Shown: positions 8,201-14,340, numbered from the stretch's first letter. The stretch is DNA of 16,619 bases from Gammaproteobacteria bacterium (GCA_030618475.1 JAUXDG010000033.1:1-16619), one strand, 5' to 3'. Notes: a model not told the origin generated them from the letters alone. Program-made: numbers and translations.

Positions 8201-9094
8201 GACCTGGAGGCGAGCTCCATTCCGATCGGGCAACCCGTTAGCAATACGCAGGTATATATTCTGGACCCTGACCTTAATCCGGTGCCACTCGGTGTGACGG
8301 GTGAGCTGTATATTGGTGGTGATGGTCTGGCATCCGCCTACGTGGACAGGCCAGGGCTGACTGCAGAAAGATTCGTGCCAAATCCCTTTGGTAATACACC
8401 CGGTACCCGCCTGTACCGCAGCGGTGACCTGGTTCGTATGCAGCCTGACGGTGACATCGATTTTATCGGGCGTGTCGACTACCAGGTGAAGATAAGAGGC
8501 TTCAGAATAGAGCTTGGGGAGATCGAAAACCGTCTGCTTGAGTACCCGGCCGTGGCGGAGGCGGTAGTAGTAAGCAGTGACAAGGTGCCGGGGACGAAGC
8601 GGCTGGTTGCTTATGTAGTCCCGGGAACCGGCTCACAGCTTAACAGAAATAATTTGCGCGACTTCCTGGCTGAAATATTGCCCGGATACATGCTTCCCTC
8701 CACCTTTGTTGTGCTGGATGAACTGCCACTGACACCCAACGGCAAGGTGGATCGGAAGGCATTGCCTGCTCCCGGGTTGTCTGATGACGCTGATGATACC
8801 GGCTTTGTTCCGCCAGATAGTGCGCTGGAGAAAGACATTGCAACCATCTGGCAGGATGTCCTTGGTGTCGATGGCTCCGGAATCCACGATAACTTTTTTG
8901 AAGCAGGTGGTGACTCACTCGCAGCCACCCGACTGATATCACGCATACATAAAGCGACCGGCGTGGCACTACCGCTGAATGTGCTGTTTGATTACCCAAC
9001 GATTAGCGGTATATCAATGGCAATCGAAAGGAACAGAACCCGGCCCGGTGCGTCTGGTGATGACGGGAATGACAGGGAAGAATTCGAGATATGA
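2273..9094 (+). CDS. NRPS 1: PCP - C-A(Thr)-PCP - C-A(Val)-PCP
   Basis: This 2273-residue modular synthetase builds the first amide bonds of the peptide on cytoplasmic carrier domains. Domain order with approximate residues: loading PCP 46-115 (Ser78), C1 137-560, A1 597-1100, PCP2 1113-1182 (Ser1146), C2 1205-1640, A2 1672-2170, PCP3 2185-2254 (Ser2215), then an acidic 19-residue tail ending in EEFEI. It has no loading A domain, no starter C domain, and no epimerase, methyltransferase or thioesterase. Opening with a bare carrier right after the FkbH gene implies that the starter is loaded in trans. The first 45 residues resemble the linker that joins FkbH-type domains to carriers in fused proteins, so the pair may descend from a split fusion. 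The ATG at 2273 follows the FkbH stop by 10 bases, which suggests translational coupling; its ribosome binding site is weak. The chain must pass to NRPS 2 because there is no release domain. Confidence 0.97.
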   Translation: MQHDGALISRIALALNSPEQIQQAMHDRRDNREYRGSATRFVGPDNDTEEWLTGLWCRVLRLGRISVLDNFFELGGNSLQATQIIAQIRQRFRVDFSLNVIFVHATIRELARAIAECPADPGHTLPDKIAASETRQDELSYAQQRLFFLHRWESEAATYNIPVAFRLHGAVDLSLIEQCVSEIAGRHATLRATFTVTGNTARSVLSPDAGPSFSLANPGSTTGDGVEPQWVAIVSREARRSFDLEKGPLLRVMAIRTGEQEVILLFNMHHIIADGWSLGVLFHELSTMYDARITGRAVLLPELTVSFSDYAHWQRQWLGGGACTAQLNYWKSALSGELPLLALPTDRPRPVSRASNGAVCRFRIDAGLRDHLEALCREKDVTLYMCLLAAFYVLLHRYSHQDDIIVGTPIANRNHPGTEGLIGFFVNTLALRADLSGNPTFDELLVRVKSVALDAYENQDIPFEQVIAELNLERDLSRTPVFQVMFVFQNAQRDTLKLAGTTVRPIDVHTATAKFDLTLEVTQTERGLSLVWEYDTDLFDSSTIENMQKSFHALLDGLRQQHTLPVSRLSILDAAGQLALVKDAVLEPVASADLRTLVDLFEEQVGKWASKVAVVFGPEELTYAALNRRANQLARYLLDLGVQPNSLVGLCLERSTDLVVGILGILKTGAAYVPLDPAYPQDRILFMLGDAQVNTVVTQSGFAGLVRGNRQLVLLDSDRGVIEKCNDNNRDIAFSQEQLAYIIYTSGSTGQPKGVAIPHRNVTRLFASTAAWFGFNKQDTWTLFHSYAFDFTVWELWGALLHGGKLVVVPFEVTRTPEAFRRLLIDKCVTVLNQTPTAFSQLVRADAAVGTDSEKLSLRYVIFGGEALDIKSLRPWFERHGDVSPQLINMYGITETTVHVTWRPLSMRDLHGAANSAIGIPIPDLQCLVLDSNGQLLPTGVAGELHVGGAGLARGYLNRPALTAQRFIPNPYTSRPGQRLYRTGDLVRKLRDGGLDYLGRIDHQVQLRGFRIELGEIESTLHSQPHVQEVAVLIKQDAGGSKQLVAYLVAEQSLSTTELREALQKKLPGYMIPSAFVFLDRFPLTPNGKLDRAGLPLPAQSRPELAHDYVAPRTPSEKALVEIWQEVLQVDRIGIHDSFFALGGDSIKSIPTLAGMRERGLGLTLLQLFQEETIERLAGIADQGDSPPDQLDLNPSVELITQEDRERLPDDVEDAYPLSMLQAGMLFHMEHSPDSGIYHNVTSSTLQTDFDLEAFQESVRRVVARHDIFRTSFDLTGYSVPLQLVHRSAVAQVDYQDIRHLPEAEQEALIDHWLKEEKSRTFDIGKAPLLRFCVHQRSGRLIQFTITECHVLLDGWSENSTLSELWDLHFSLMVGEEVPVQAPPKGTYRDFVALEQQIIKRESHRVFWQKQLADSEPAALPRWPDRYRSKHPTPVCSRPLRLPEQLFSGLKQLAVELDLPLKNVLLAAHLKVIAGLTGSRVISSGLVSHGRPDIEGGEDIRGLFLNTLPLHMTLDGGSWKSLIRDVYEKEHELFPYRQYPMAQIKRDSGQDYLFETAFGYVHFHVMEHLYRSGRLRRAGEVRRWTPTDFPLMTVFLHDPYTDELGITLDYDKAVLTPQQIESIGQYYLRVLGRMVDQPDARYDTFCLLPEDEKHQLITVRNMTSHPYPHLATVHELFDRQAGLTPDSIALVGTDAELTYEELRLYSNQLANYLVQAGIKPGDRVGVCMQRSIRCAASILAILKAGGSYVPLDPDYPRERLAFMISDSRVTFILSGQAWEDRLPEDTTHPVCLDRLAGEIARCACECPAIDMDSSYPAYVMYTSGSTGIPKGIEVPHKAIARLVIEPNYVRLGGEETILMLAPISFDASTFEIWGSLLTGARLAVVQQPLPTLEEIGQAVRRHQVTTMWLTAGLFNQMVEENPDVLAPLKQLLSGGDVLSISHVRKALEKLPACTLINGYGPTEGTTFTCCHTVMAEDLEASSIPIGQPVSNTQVYILDPDLNPVPLGVTGELYIGGDGLASAYVDRPGLTAERFVPNPFGNTPGTRLYRSGDLVRMQPDGDIDFIGRVDYQVKIRGFRIELGEIENRLLEYPAVAEAVVVSSDKVPGTKRLVAYVVPGTGSQLNRNNLRDFLAEILPGYMLPSTFVVLDELPLTPNGKVDRKALPAPGLSDDADDTGFVPPDSALEKDIATIWQDVLGVDGSGIHDNFFEAGGDSLAATRLISRIHKATGVALPLNVLFDYPTISGISMAIERNRTRPGASGDDGNDREEFEI
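2408..2617 (+). other. Loading carrier (PCP/ACP) domain of NRPS 1
   Basis: Residues 46-115 form a carrier domain with the motif FFELGGNSLQ; Ser78 is the phosphopantetheine site. It stands before any adenylation domain and has no loading A or acyltransferase domain of its own. It is therefore the likely acceptor for the glyceryl group made by the FkbH protein encoded just upstream. The pairing is inferred from position. Confidence 0.9.
2681..5818 (+). other. NRPS module 1: condensation, Thr adenylation, carrier
   Basis: C1 has SYAQQRL (140-146) and an intact catalytic HHIIADG (269-275). It should join the glyceryl thioester to the amino group of the first residue. A1 has YTSGSTG (744-750) and NMYGITE (889-895). 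Threading the A4-A5 region on the PheA pocket positions gives D790, F791, W794, N833, I862, G864, M890, V898, H899, K1089, that is DFWNIGMVHK, the classical threonine code. The carrier Ser1146 sits in LGGDSIK, a form often seen before epimerase domains, yet a condensation domain follows. L-Thr is therefore expected unless an epimerase acts in trans. Confidence 0.93.
5885..9034 (+). other. NRPS module 2: atypical condensation, Val adenylation, carrier
   Basis: C2 opens with DAYPLSMLQAGMLFH (from D1214) and carries the core motif as E1348-C-H1350-V-L-L-D1354-G, so the first His of HHxxxDG is Cys while the catalytic second His and the Asp remain. A2 has YTSGSTG (1821-1827) and NGYGPTE. Its pocket residues D1866, A1867, F1870, W1908, L1932, G1934, G1958, T1966, F1967, K2158 give DAFWLGGTFK, one conservative change from the valine code DAFWIGGTFK. 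Val is the best call; a similar branched aliphatic residue is possible. Carrier Ser2215 sits in AGGDSLA. Confidence 0.88.
9035..9091 (+). other. Acidic C-terminal tail of NRPS 1 (probable docking peptide)
   Basis: After PCP3 the last 19 residues are poor in structure-forming residues and rich in Asp and Glu, ending DREEFEI. The next protein begins with a TubC-type docking domain, and domains of that class bind short C-terminal linear motifs of the upstream synthetase. The pairing is inferred from this known arrangement. Confidence 0.5.
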
Positions 9095-9167
9095 GAATTT
9101 ACACGAGCTTTCCTGAACTTCCGCAATCAGCCCTGAAAGGAATGAATGCTACAGGGAAAATCATTCA

Positions 9168-9332
9168 GTGAGCAGTATCGAGGAATTTATCACGTTTCTT
9201 CGAGATAGTGATATCAGCATCGCCGTCGTTGATGGCCGTCTGCGCATTAATGCGCCAACCGGCGCGTTAACAGCAGAAATAAAATCCGAGCTGACAAAGA
9301 GAAAGGCAGAGATAATTTCATTTCTGGGCAGG
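9168..9332 (+). other. TubC-type N-terminal docking domain of NRPS 2
   Basis: Residues 1-55 follow the family pattern: a first helix (IEEFITFLRD), a beta-hairpin (VDGRLRINAP), the TGALT turn, then a helix ending RKAEIISFL. Such domains receive the C-terminal tail of the upstream synthetase and so enforce module order. Their presence supports transfer from NRPS 1 to NRPS 2. Confidence 0.85.
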
Positions 9333-12300
9333 GAGCTGGAGGACAGGATAACCTCCGCCACCATAAAACATGTCGCTCGTGATGAAGACTTGCCGCTATC
9401 GTTTTCCCAGCAGAGATTGTGGGTGCTGGACAAGTTCGATCCCGGTAACCCTGTCTACAATATAGCAGAAATGCTTTTTCTGGATGACTCGCTGGATGTC
9501 ACAGCCCTGCAAAAGAGCGTGTCAGAGATAATCAGGCGCCATGAAGTTCTGCGCACGACTTTCGTGGAGAAAAACGGTCAGCCTGTACAGATTATTTCGG
9601 CAATGGCAGATTTCGAATTGGCAATCACTGATCTGTCCGGTATTCCGGGCATCGATCAAACCGCCATGCTGGAACAACTGGCCTTCGAAGAAGCCAGGCG
9701 GCCTTTTCAGCTTGACAGGGGGTTTTTATTCCGCGCCCGCCTTGTCAGGCTGGCTGAATCCCGGCATGCGCTGGTCATCGCCATGCACCATATCATCTTT
9801 GATGGCTGGTCATTCGATGTGTTCTACAGGGAACTCAGCAAGCTATATGAAGCCTACAGGCTGGGTGAACAGTCTACGCTTCCCGAATTGGCGATCCAGT
9901 ATGCCGATTACACTGGCTGGCAGCGTGAGTATCTTCAGGATGAAGTGCTTGAATCACAGATGTCTTATTGGGCGAAGAGACTGGAAGGCATTCCCGCCGC
10001 GCTGGAGTTGCCCTTGTGCAACCCCAGGCCTGAACGGCTGTCTTATCGCGGTGCGCGGTTAAGCCAGAAAATACCCGGCGAATTGTCTGCTGCGCTCGCT
10101 GAGCTGAGCAAGCGGGAAGGCGTTACCCTGTATATGACGCTGCTGTCTGCATTCCTGGTTATGCTCTATCGCTATACCGGACAACAGGATATTGTAATAG
10201 GCACCCCGATTGCCGGGCGAAACAGTGTTGAAACCGAAAACCTGCTGGGTTTTTTCGTAAACACACTCATCATCAGATGCGACCTCGCGGGTAACCCCGG
10301 TTTTTGCGATCTGCTTGCGCGGGTACGCGAAATTGCGCTCGGGGCCTATTCCAACCAGGACCTGCCTTTTGAAATGCTTGTAGAAGAACTGCGACCCAGG
10401 CGTGACCTGAGCCGTACCCCGTTTTTCCAGATAATGTTCGCTTATCAGGGCTCAGCCGCAGACGAAATAGTCCTGAATAATCTGGAAGTACAGCGTAAAT
10501 CCATTGATATAAACACCTCAAAATTCGATTTGACGCTATCCATAGAAAAAACAGTCGACGGGGAGGATATAGCCGCCTGGGAATTCGCGAGCGAGCTTTT
10601 TGATCCCGCGGTAGTCGAAGGTATGCAGAAACACTACCTGACGCTTCTAAAGGCAATCGTTGAGAACCCTGGAAGCGCTATTCGGGAATACCCGCTGTTA
10701 ACTGAAAAAGAGAGCAACAAGCAGCTTTTCGACTGGAACGACACCTCGGTCAGCTACCCGCCATCGGCAACCCTGCATCAGCTTTTTGAAAAACAGGTCG
10801 AAATGACGCCATCCGCAACCGCTGTTTACTTCGAAGGTGACCAGCTCGGATATGCAGAACTGAATACCCGCGCCAACAAGCTTGCCAACCGGTTGCGATC
10901 GCTCGGTACCGGTCACGATGTGCTGATTGGCATCTGTGCGGAACGTTCAGTTGAAATGATCATAGGTTTGCTCGGCATTCTGAAAGCCGGTGGCGCCTAC
11001 GTCCCGCTTGATCCTGCTTATCCGAAAGATCGATTGGCATACATGCTGGAAGATGCGGGCATCAGCGTTTTACTGACGCAATCGCATCTCCTGGACGGTC
11101 TCCCGAAACACAACTGCAATACGCTCTGTCTCGACCAGTGCTGGCATGAGATCGACACTGAAAGCAGTCGCAACCCGGTTGAATCGGGTTCGCCTGATTC
11201 GCTTGCCTATATGATTTATACCTCGGGTTCAACGGGGGTACCAAAAGGAGTGATGATCAGCCATGCCGGAATCAGTAATCGTCTGTTCTGGATGCAGGAC
11301 GAATACCGGCTGACCGGGTCGGATCGTGTTCTGCAAAAAACCTCTTTCAGTTTTGATGTGTCTGTCTGGGAATTCTTCTGGCCGCTCATGACAGGTGCGT
11401 GCCTGGTTCTTGCGCGCCCCGAAGGTCACAAGGATAGCGCATATCTTGTTAAACTGATTGCAGAGCAGCAGATAACAGTGCTTCATTTCGTTCCCTCCAT
11501 GCTGCAGGTGTTTCTCGAAGAGAATCCGCTTGAATGCGCTTCGCTACGGCATGTCATTTGCAGCGGAGAAGCGTTGCCGTGTGAAGTCCAGCAGCGTTTT
11601 TTTGCGCGGCTCGATGCAGAACTGCATAATCTCTATGGGCCGACCGAGGCTTCAGTCGATGCTACCTTCTGGCAGTGTAAACCTGATGACCTGTGTCGTA
11701 CGGTTCCCATTGGGCGCCCTGTCGCCAATACCCGGATATATATTCTGGATAATTGCATGCATCCGGTTCCGGTCGGCGTGGCGGGCGAGCTGTTTATCGC
11801 CGGTACCGGTTTGTCGCGGGGTTACCACAATAAATCCGCCTTGACTGCTTCCGTCTTTATTCCGGACCCATTCAGCAGCGCGCCCGGGCAGCGTATGTAC
11901 CGGACCGGTGACCTCGCGCGCTACCGCAGCGACGGTGTTATCGAATACATTGGGCGCATCGATCATCAGGTCAAACTACGGGGTTACCGGATAGAACTGG
12001 GCGAGATCGAAACCAATCTGGTATCTCATCCTGAAATAAAAGATGCGCTGGTCATTGCGCGCGAAGATAGCCCCGGGGATAAACGTCTGATCGCTTACTA
12101 TATACCGACCGGGAACAGGGTGGCCAATTCAGAACTACGCGTCTGGTTGCGCAGCAAATTGCCTGAATACATGATCCCAGGCGCATATATCAGCCTTGAT
12201 GCTTTTCCCCTGTCACCCAATGGAAAATTAGATCGACGCGCTTTACCGGCGCCCGGGAGTGTTTTAACTGGGCCCGATGAGGCGGATGCCAGCGTATATG

Positions 12301-13217
12301 TCCAGCCCGTGGACTTTCTGGAATATCAACTGTCCGAAATCTGGGACGAAATATTTAATTCGCAGCGGCCGATCAGTATCCACAGCAATTTTTTCGATAT
12401 CGGCGGACACTCTCTGATGGCGGTTAAAATGATTGCGCAGGTAAAGAATATATTCGGCTGCGAAATACCACTGGCAAGTCTTTTCCAGTCACCAACCATT
12501 GCGCAGCTGGCCGATGTTATTCGCAATAACCGGTATAAGTCAGAATGGTCATACATTATTCCACTGCAGTCATCTGAAAGCGGAACGCCAATTTTTGTCA
12601 TACACCTGCTGGATGGAATTATTTTCCAGCTGCACATGCACTTCGCACGACACGTGGGAAAATTCGGGCCGGTGTATGGGATCCAGGCGCGTGGTGTCGA
12701 TGGGAAGGATGAGCCGCAGAATAACATGAAGGAAATGGCGGCCGCGTATCTCGATGCGATTTTTGAAGTGCAGCCAAACGGGCCGTATAGGATCATAGGT
12801 ATATGCGACGGAGCGACGGTTGCCTTTGAAATGGCGCAGCAACTGCGTGCGGCAAACAGGGAAGTCGGGCTGCTTGCGCTGGTTGTACCTTCAAACCCAC
12901 CGCTTCAGGTTAAGCCACCTCGACCGCAGACAATTGATCTGTCCAGAGAATTGAAGAGCCACCCGCCTGAATTAAAAAAAGTGATTGATGCGCACTTTCT
13001 TGCGAGGTTTATGTACTACCCGAAAAACTACCCGGGAGATGTTTTATATATTGAAGCTGCCGATGATCCGCCATCGCAGTCCGGGCCGGTTCGCAATGCC
13101 TGGCAGAAGCTTGTCGCGGGGAATTTTCAGCTGATCAGTGTGCCGGGTGATCACAATAGTTGTGTTCGTGCCCCTCTGATTGCAACTTTGGCAGGGAAAT
13201 TTGAAGGGCACCTGTAA
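9168..13217 (+). CDS. NRPS 2: docking - C-A(Ser)-PCP-TE, termination synthetase
   Basis: This 1349-residue protein adds the last residue and releases the product. Approximate domains: TubC-type docking 1-55, C 75-500, A 535-1040, PCP 1050-1120 (Ser1082), TE 1125-1349. The start is a GTG with AGGGA ten bases upstream. No in-frame ATG precedes the docking domain, and a later start would remove it, so GTG is favoured. A 73-base gap separates it from NRPS 1. The adenylation code is for serine. The thioesterase is unusual, with a Cys nucleophile, and is described separately. There is no epimerase domain. With NRPS 1 it makes a three-module line, so a tripeptide on an acyl starter is expected unless a module is used repeatedly. 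Confidence 0.97.
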   Translation: MSSIEEFITFLRDSDISIAVVDGRLRINAPTGALTAEIKSELTKRKAEIISFLGRELEDRITSATIKHVARDEDLPLSFSQQRLWVLDKFDPGNPVYNIAEMLFLDDSLDVTALQKSVSEIIRRHEVLRTTFVEKNGQPVQIISAMADFELAITDLSGIPGIDQTAMLEQLAFEEARRPFQLDRGFLFRARLVRLAESRHALVIAMHHIIFDGWSFDVFYRELSKLYEAYRLGEQSTLPELAIQYADYTGWQREYLQDEVLESQMSYWAKRLEGIPAALELPLCNPRPERLSYRGARLSQKIPGELSAALAELSKREGVTLYMTLLSAFLVMLYRYTGQQDIVIGTPIAGRNSVETENLLGFFVNTLIIRCDLAGNPGFCDLLARVREIALGAYSNQDLPFEMLVEELRPRRDLSRTPFFQIMFAYQGSAADEIVLNNLEVQRKSIDINTSKFDLTLSIEKTVDGEDIAAWEFASELFDPAVVEGMQKHYLTLLKAIVENPGSAIREYPLLTEKESNKQLFDWNDTSVSYPPSATLHQLFEKQVEMTPSATAVYFEGDQLGYAELNTRANKLANRLRSLGTGHDVLIGICAERSVEMIIGLLGILKAGGAYVPLDPAYPKDRLAYMLEDAGISVLLTQSHLLDGLPKHNCNTLCLDQCWHEIDTESSRNPVESGSPDSLAYMIYTSGSTGVPKGVMISHAGISNRLFWMQDEYRLTGSDRVLQKTSFSFDVSVWEFFWPLMTGACLVLARPEGHKDSAYLVKLIAEQQITVLHFVPSMLQVFLEENPLECASLRHVICSGEALPCEVQQRFFARLDAELHNLYGPTEASVDATFWQCKPDDLCRTVPIGRPVANTRIYILDNCMHPVPVGVAGELFIAGTGLSRGYHNKSALTASVFIPDPFSSAPGQRMYRTGDLARYRSDGVIEYIGRIDHQVKLRGYRIELGEIETNLVSHPEIKDALVIAREDSPGDKRLIAYYIPTGNRVANSELRVWLRSKLPEYMIPGAYISLDAFPLSPNGKLDRRALPAPGSVLTGPDEADASVYVQPVDFLEYQLSEIWDEIFNSQRPISIHSNFFDIGGHSLMAVKMIAQVKNIFGCEIPLASLFQSPTIAQLADVIRNNRYKSEWSYIIPLQSSESGTPIFVIHLLDGIIFQLHMHFARHVGKFGPVYGIQARGVDGKDEPQNNMKEMAAAYLDAIFEVQPNGPYRIIGICDGATVAFEMAQQLRAANREVGLLALVVPSNPPLQVKPPRPQTIDLSRELKSHPPELKKVIDAHFLARFMYYPKNYPGDVLYIEAADDPPSQSGPVRNAWQKLVAGNFQLISVPGDHNSCVRAPLIATLAGKFEGHL
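9390..12527 (+). other. NRPS module 3: condensation, Ser adenylation, carrier
   Basis: The C domain has LSFSQQRLW (77-85) and an intact HHIIFDG (207-213), as in ordinary L-to-L condensation domains. The A domain has YTSGSTG (684-690) and NLYGPTE (821-827). Pocket residues D730, V731, W734, H773, I797, S799, L822, V830, D831, K1020 give DVWHISLVDK, a serine code. Carrier Ser1082 lies in IGGHSLM, the usual form before a thioesterase. Confidence 0.93.
12540..13214 (+). other. Terminal thioesterase domain with Cys nucleophile
   Basis: About 225 residues of alpha/beta-hydrolase thioesterase end the protein. The nucleophile elbow is G1211-I-C1213-D-G1215, with Cys where most NRPS thioesterases have Ser. 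The C-terminal His is present (H1329 in VPGDHNS). The usual Asp, about 27 residues after the nucleophile in an L-L-D-T/S motif, aligns with V1240 in LVVPSNPP, so the acid is missing or lies elsewhere. The first strand region reads VIHLLDG where VHPAGG is usual. Cys thioesterases of known function include ObaI (beta-lactone) and SulM (beta-lactam). Release by cyclisation is a reasonable inference; hydrolysis remains possible. Confidence 0.85.
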
Positions 13218-13228
13218 CAGGCAACAAT

Positions 13229-14020
13229 ATGATCGATAATCTCCAGGTGACCTGGCTCGCCTCCTATCCGAAGTCAGGCAATACATGGATGCGGTTCCTT
13301 TTGTACAATTATTTTTACGATCAAGTTAATAATAGCCGTGAAGTTGAGATCCGTATCCCCGATATCCACGCGCTTCCTGGCCAACGCATTGACCCGAATG
13401 TGCATGGCAGCCATCTGTGCAAAACTCACTTCCTCTGGAACAGGGAACATCCAAATCATGTGCATACGATCAGGGCAATCTATATTTTAAGACACCCAAA
13501 GGATGTCCTGCTGAGCAACCTGAATTATTTCAGGCTATTGTCAGAATGCGCTATTGACCCCGAGAAGTTTGCGCGCTCCTTTATCGATTCCATGGGGGCT
13601 TCTTATTGGCAGTCCCATAACATAGGATCCCTGGTAGAGAACGTAAGAAGCTGGACGCAAGAGTTCAGCCACCCCTGTGTCGTCGTCCGATATGAAGACT
13701 TGCACAAAGAACCTGAAGAAACTCTTGGAAAGGTATTGAGCTTTCTTGGAATCGATCCTGACGAAGACAGGGTTTCTGCAGCAATAAGGGCCTCAACGTT
13801 TGACCGCATGCAGTCGTTGGAAGAAAGAGAGAGGGAACAACAAAAACATGGGTTTGTGTTTCAGATTCACCCCGATGTACAGAAGTACGACTCAGCATGT
13901 CGATTTATGAATCAGGGTAAGGTCGGGCAGACGCTTGATTCAATACATCCGGAACTGGATGAAATTCTGGAAGAGAGATTTGGTTCATTTCTTCAGCAGT
14001 ATGGTTATTCGAACCAGTGA
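13229..14020 (+). CDS. PAPS-dependent sulfotransferase (tailoring enzyme)
   Basis: This 263-residue cytosolic-type sulfotransferase moves a sulfo group from PAPS to a hydroxyl or amine. The 5'-phosphosulfate loop is SYPKSGNTW (12-20, K15). KTH (65-67) matches the catalytic His motif of SULT enzymes. The 3'-phosphate site is R88-H-P-K-D-V-L-L-S96, followed by RYEDL (154-158). A shortened GxxG (230-233) stands where the C-terminal PAPS loop usually lies. Length is normal for the family. It starts 11 bases after the NRPS 2 stop, so it belongs to the operon and probably acts on the peptide. Likely acceptors are glycerate, Thr or Ser hydroxyls; sulfated glyceric acid is known in some cyanobacterial cyanopeptolins. 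Parts of the gene look clearly more AT-rich than the NRPS genes (24 of 60 G+C at 13441-13500), which may reflect separate acquisition. Confidence 0.92.
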   Translation: MIDNLQVTWLASYPKSGNTWMRFLLYNYFYDQVNNSREVEIRIPDIHALPGQRIDPNVHGSHLCKTHFLWNREHPNHVHTIRAIYILRHPKDVLLSNLNYFRLLSECAIDPEKFARSFIDSMGASYWQSHNIGSLVENVRSWTQEFSHPCVVVRYEDLHKEPEETLGKVLSFLGIDPDEDRVSAAIRASTFDRMQSLEEREREQQKHGFVFQIHPDVQKYDSACRFMNQGKVGQTLDSIHPELDEILEERFGSFLQQYGYSNQ

Positions 14021-14235
14021 ATACCCGCAGACTTACTCGTGAACTGCGCCGGAAGTTCAAGCGTGTCGATCGTTTAAAGAAAGAGAGGATGAATTACTTC
14101 ACTTTACAGCCGGCGAAAAATTGTCGAAGTTTACTGCTGCGATGGGCGCACTCCTTCCGGGCTATCGAAATCGGCCAGGGATTCAGGCCCGTTTTTCAGG
14201 GTGTACGTGTATTTAATCGGCACACAGGTCAATGA
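14017..14235 (+). CDS. Doubtful small basic ORF overlapping the sulfotransferase stop
   Basis: A GTG at 14017 overlaps the sulfotransferase stop as GTGA, a common coupled arrangement, and opens 72 codons. The first 25 residues are strongly basic (TRRLTRELRRKFKRVDRLKK). No family is recognised. From 14131 on, the opposite strand encodes a recognisable enzyme fragment, so the second half is probably a shadow. It may be the remnant of a gene cut by a rearrangement, or nothing. Confidence 0.18.
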   Translation: MNTRRLTRELRRKFKRVDRLKKERMNYFTLQPAKNCRSLLLRWAHSFRAIEIGQGFRPVFQGVRVFNRHTGQ

Positions 14236-14340
14236 AACACCGGTCGCCCGAATCATATTCCTGATAGCCATGCTTGTTCCAGTGCAGCCCCAGTTATACC
14301 AGGAGTAGGTATCATTTAGAAGAACAATACCGCTACTCAT
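14131..14340 (-). pseudogene. Truncated polysaccharide pyruvyl transferase-like gene (N-terminal fragment)
   Basis: The minus strand from the ATG at 14340 encodes 69 residues beginning MSSGIVLLNDTYSWYNWGC, then TGTS and a helix (MAIRNMIRATG). The LLNDTxSWYxWGCTGTS start is typical of polysaccharide pyruvyl transferase family proteins, which add pyruvate ketals to surface glycans and are normally more than 300 residues long. A purine-rich AAGAAG precedes the ATG at a suitable distance. Recognisable sequence ends near ADFDSPE, and a stop comes seven residues later; no continuation is clear in other frames. It lies 47 bases downstream of the TPR-sulfotransferase gene on the same strand, so it was probably the second gene of that unit before the NRPS operon or another rearrangement removed its 3' part. 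The family call is from memory of the motif. Confidence 0.55.

Noticed and set aside
9142..9171. Possible nine-residue leader peptide ending in GTGA overlap with the NRPS 2 start
   Set aside because: The only purine-rich site (AAAGGA) directly abuts the ATG with no spacer, and no regulatory structure is visible.
12540..13214. Assignment as a sulfazecin-like monobactam synthetase
   Set aside because: The last adenylation code is serine, not 2,3-diaminopropionate, and no diaminopropionate genes are present; only the Cys thioesterase and a sulfotransferase are shared features.
14100..14165. Frameshifted continuation of the pyruvyl transferase fragment
   Set aside because: A neighbouring minus-strand frame stays open for about 25 codons past the fragment, but I could not match it to the next conserved part of the family.
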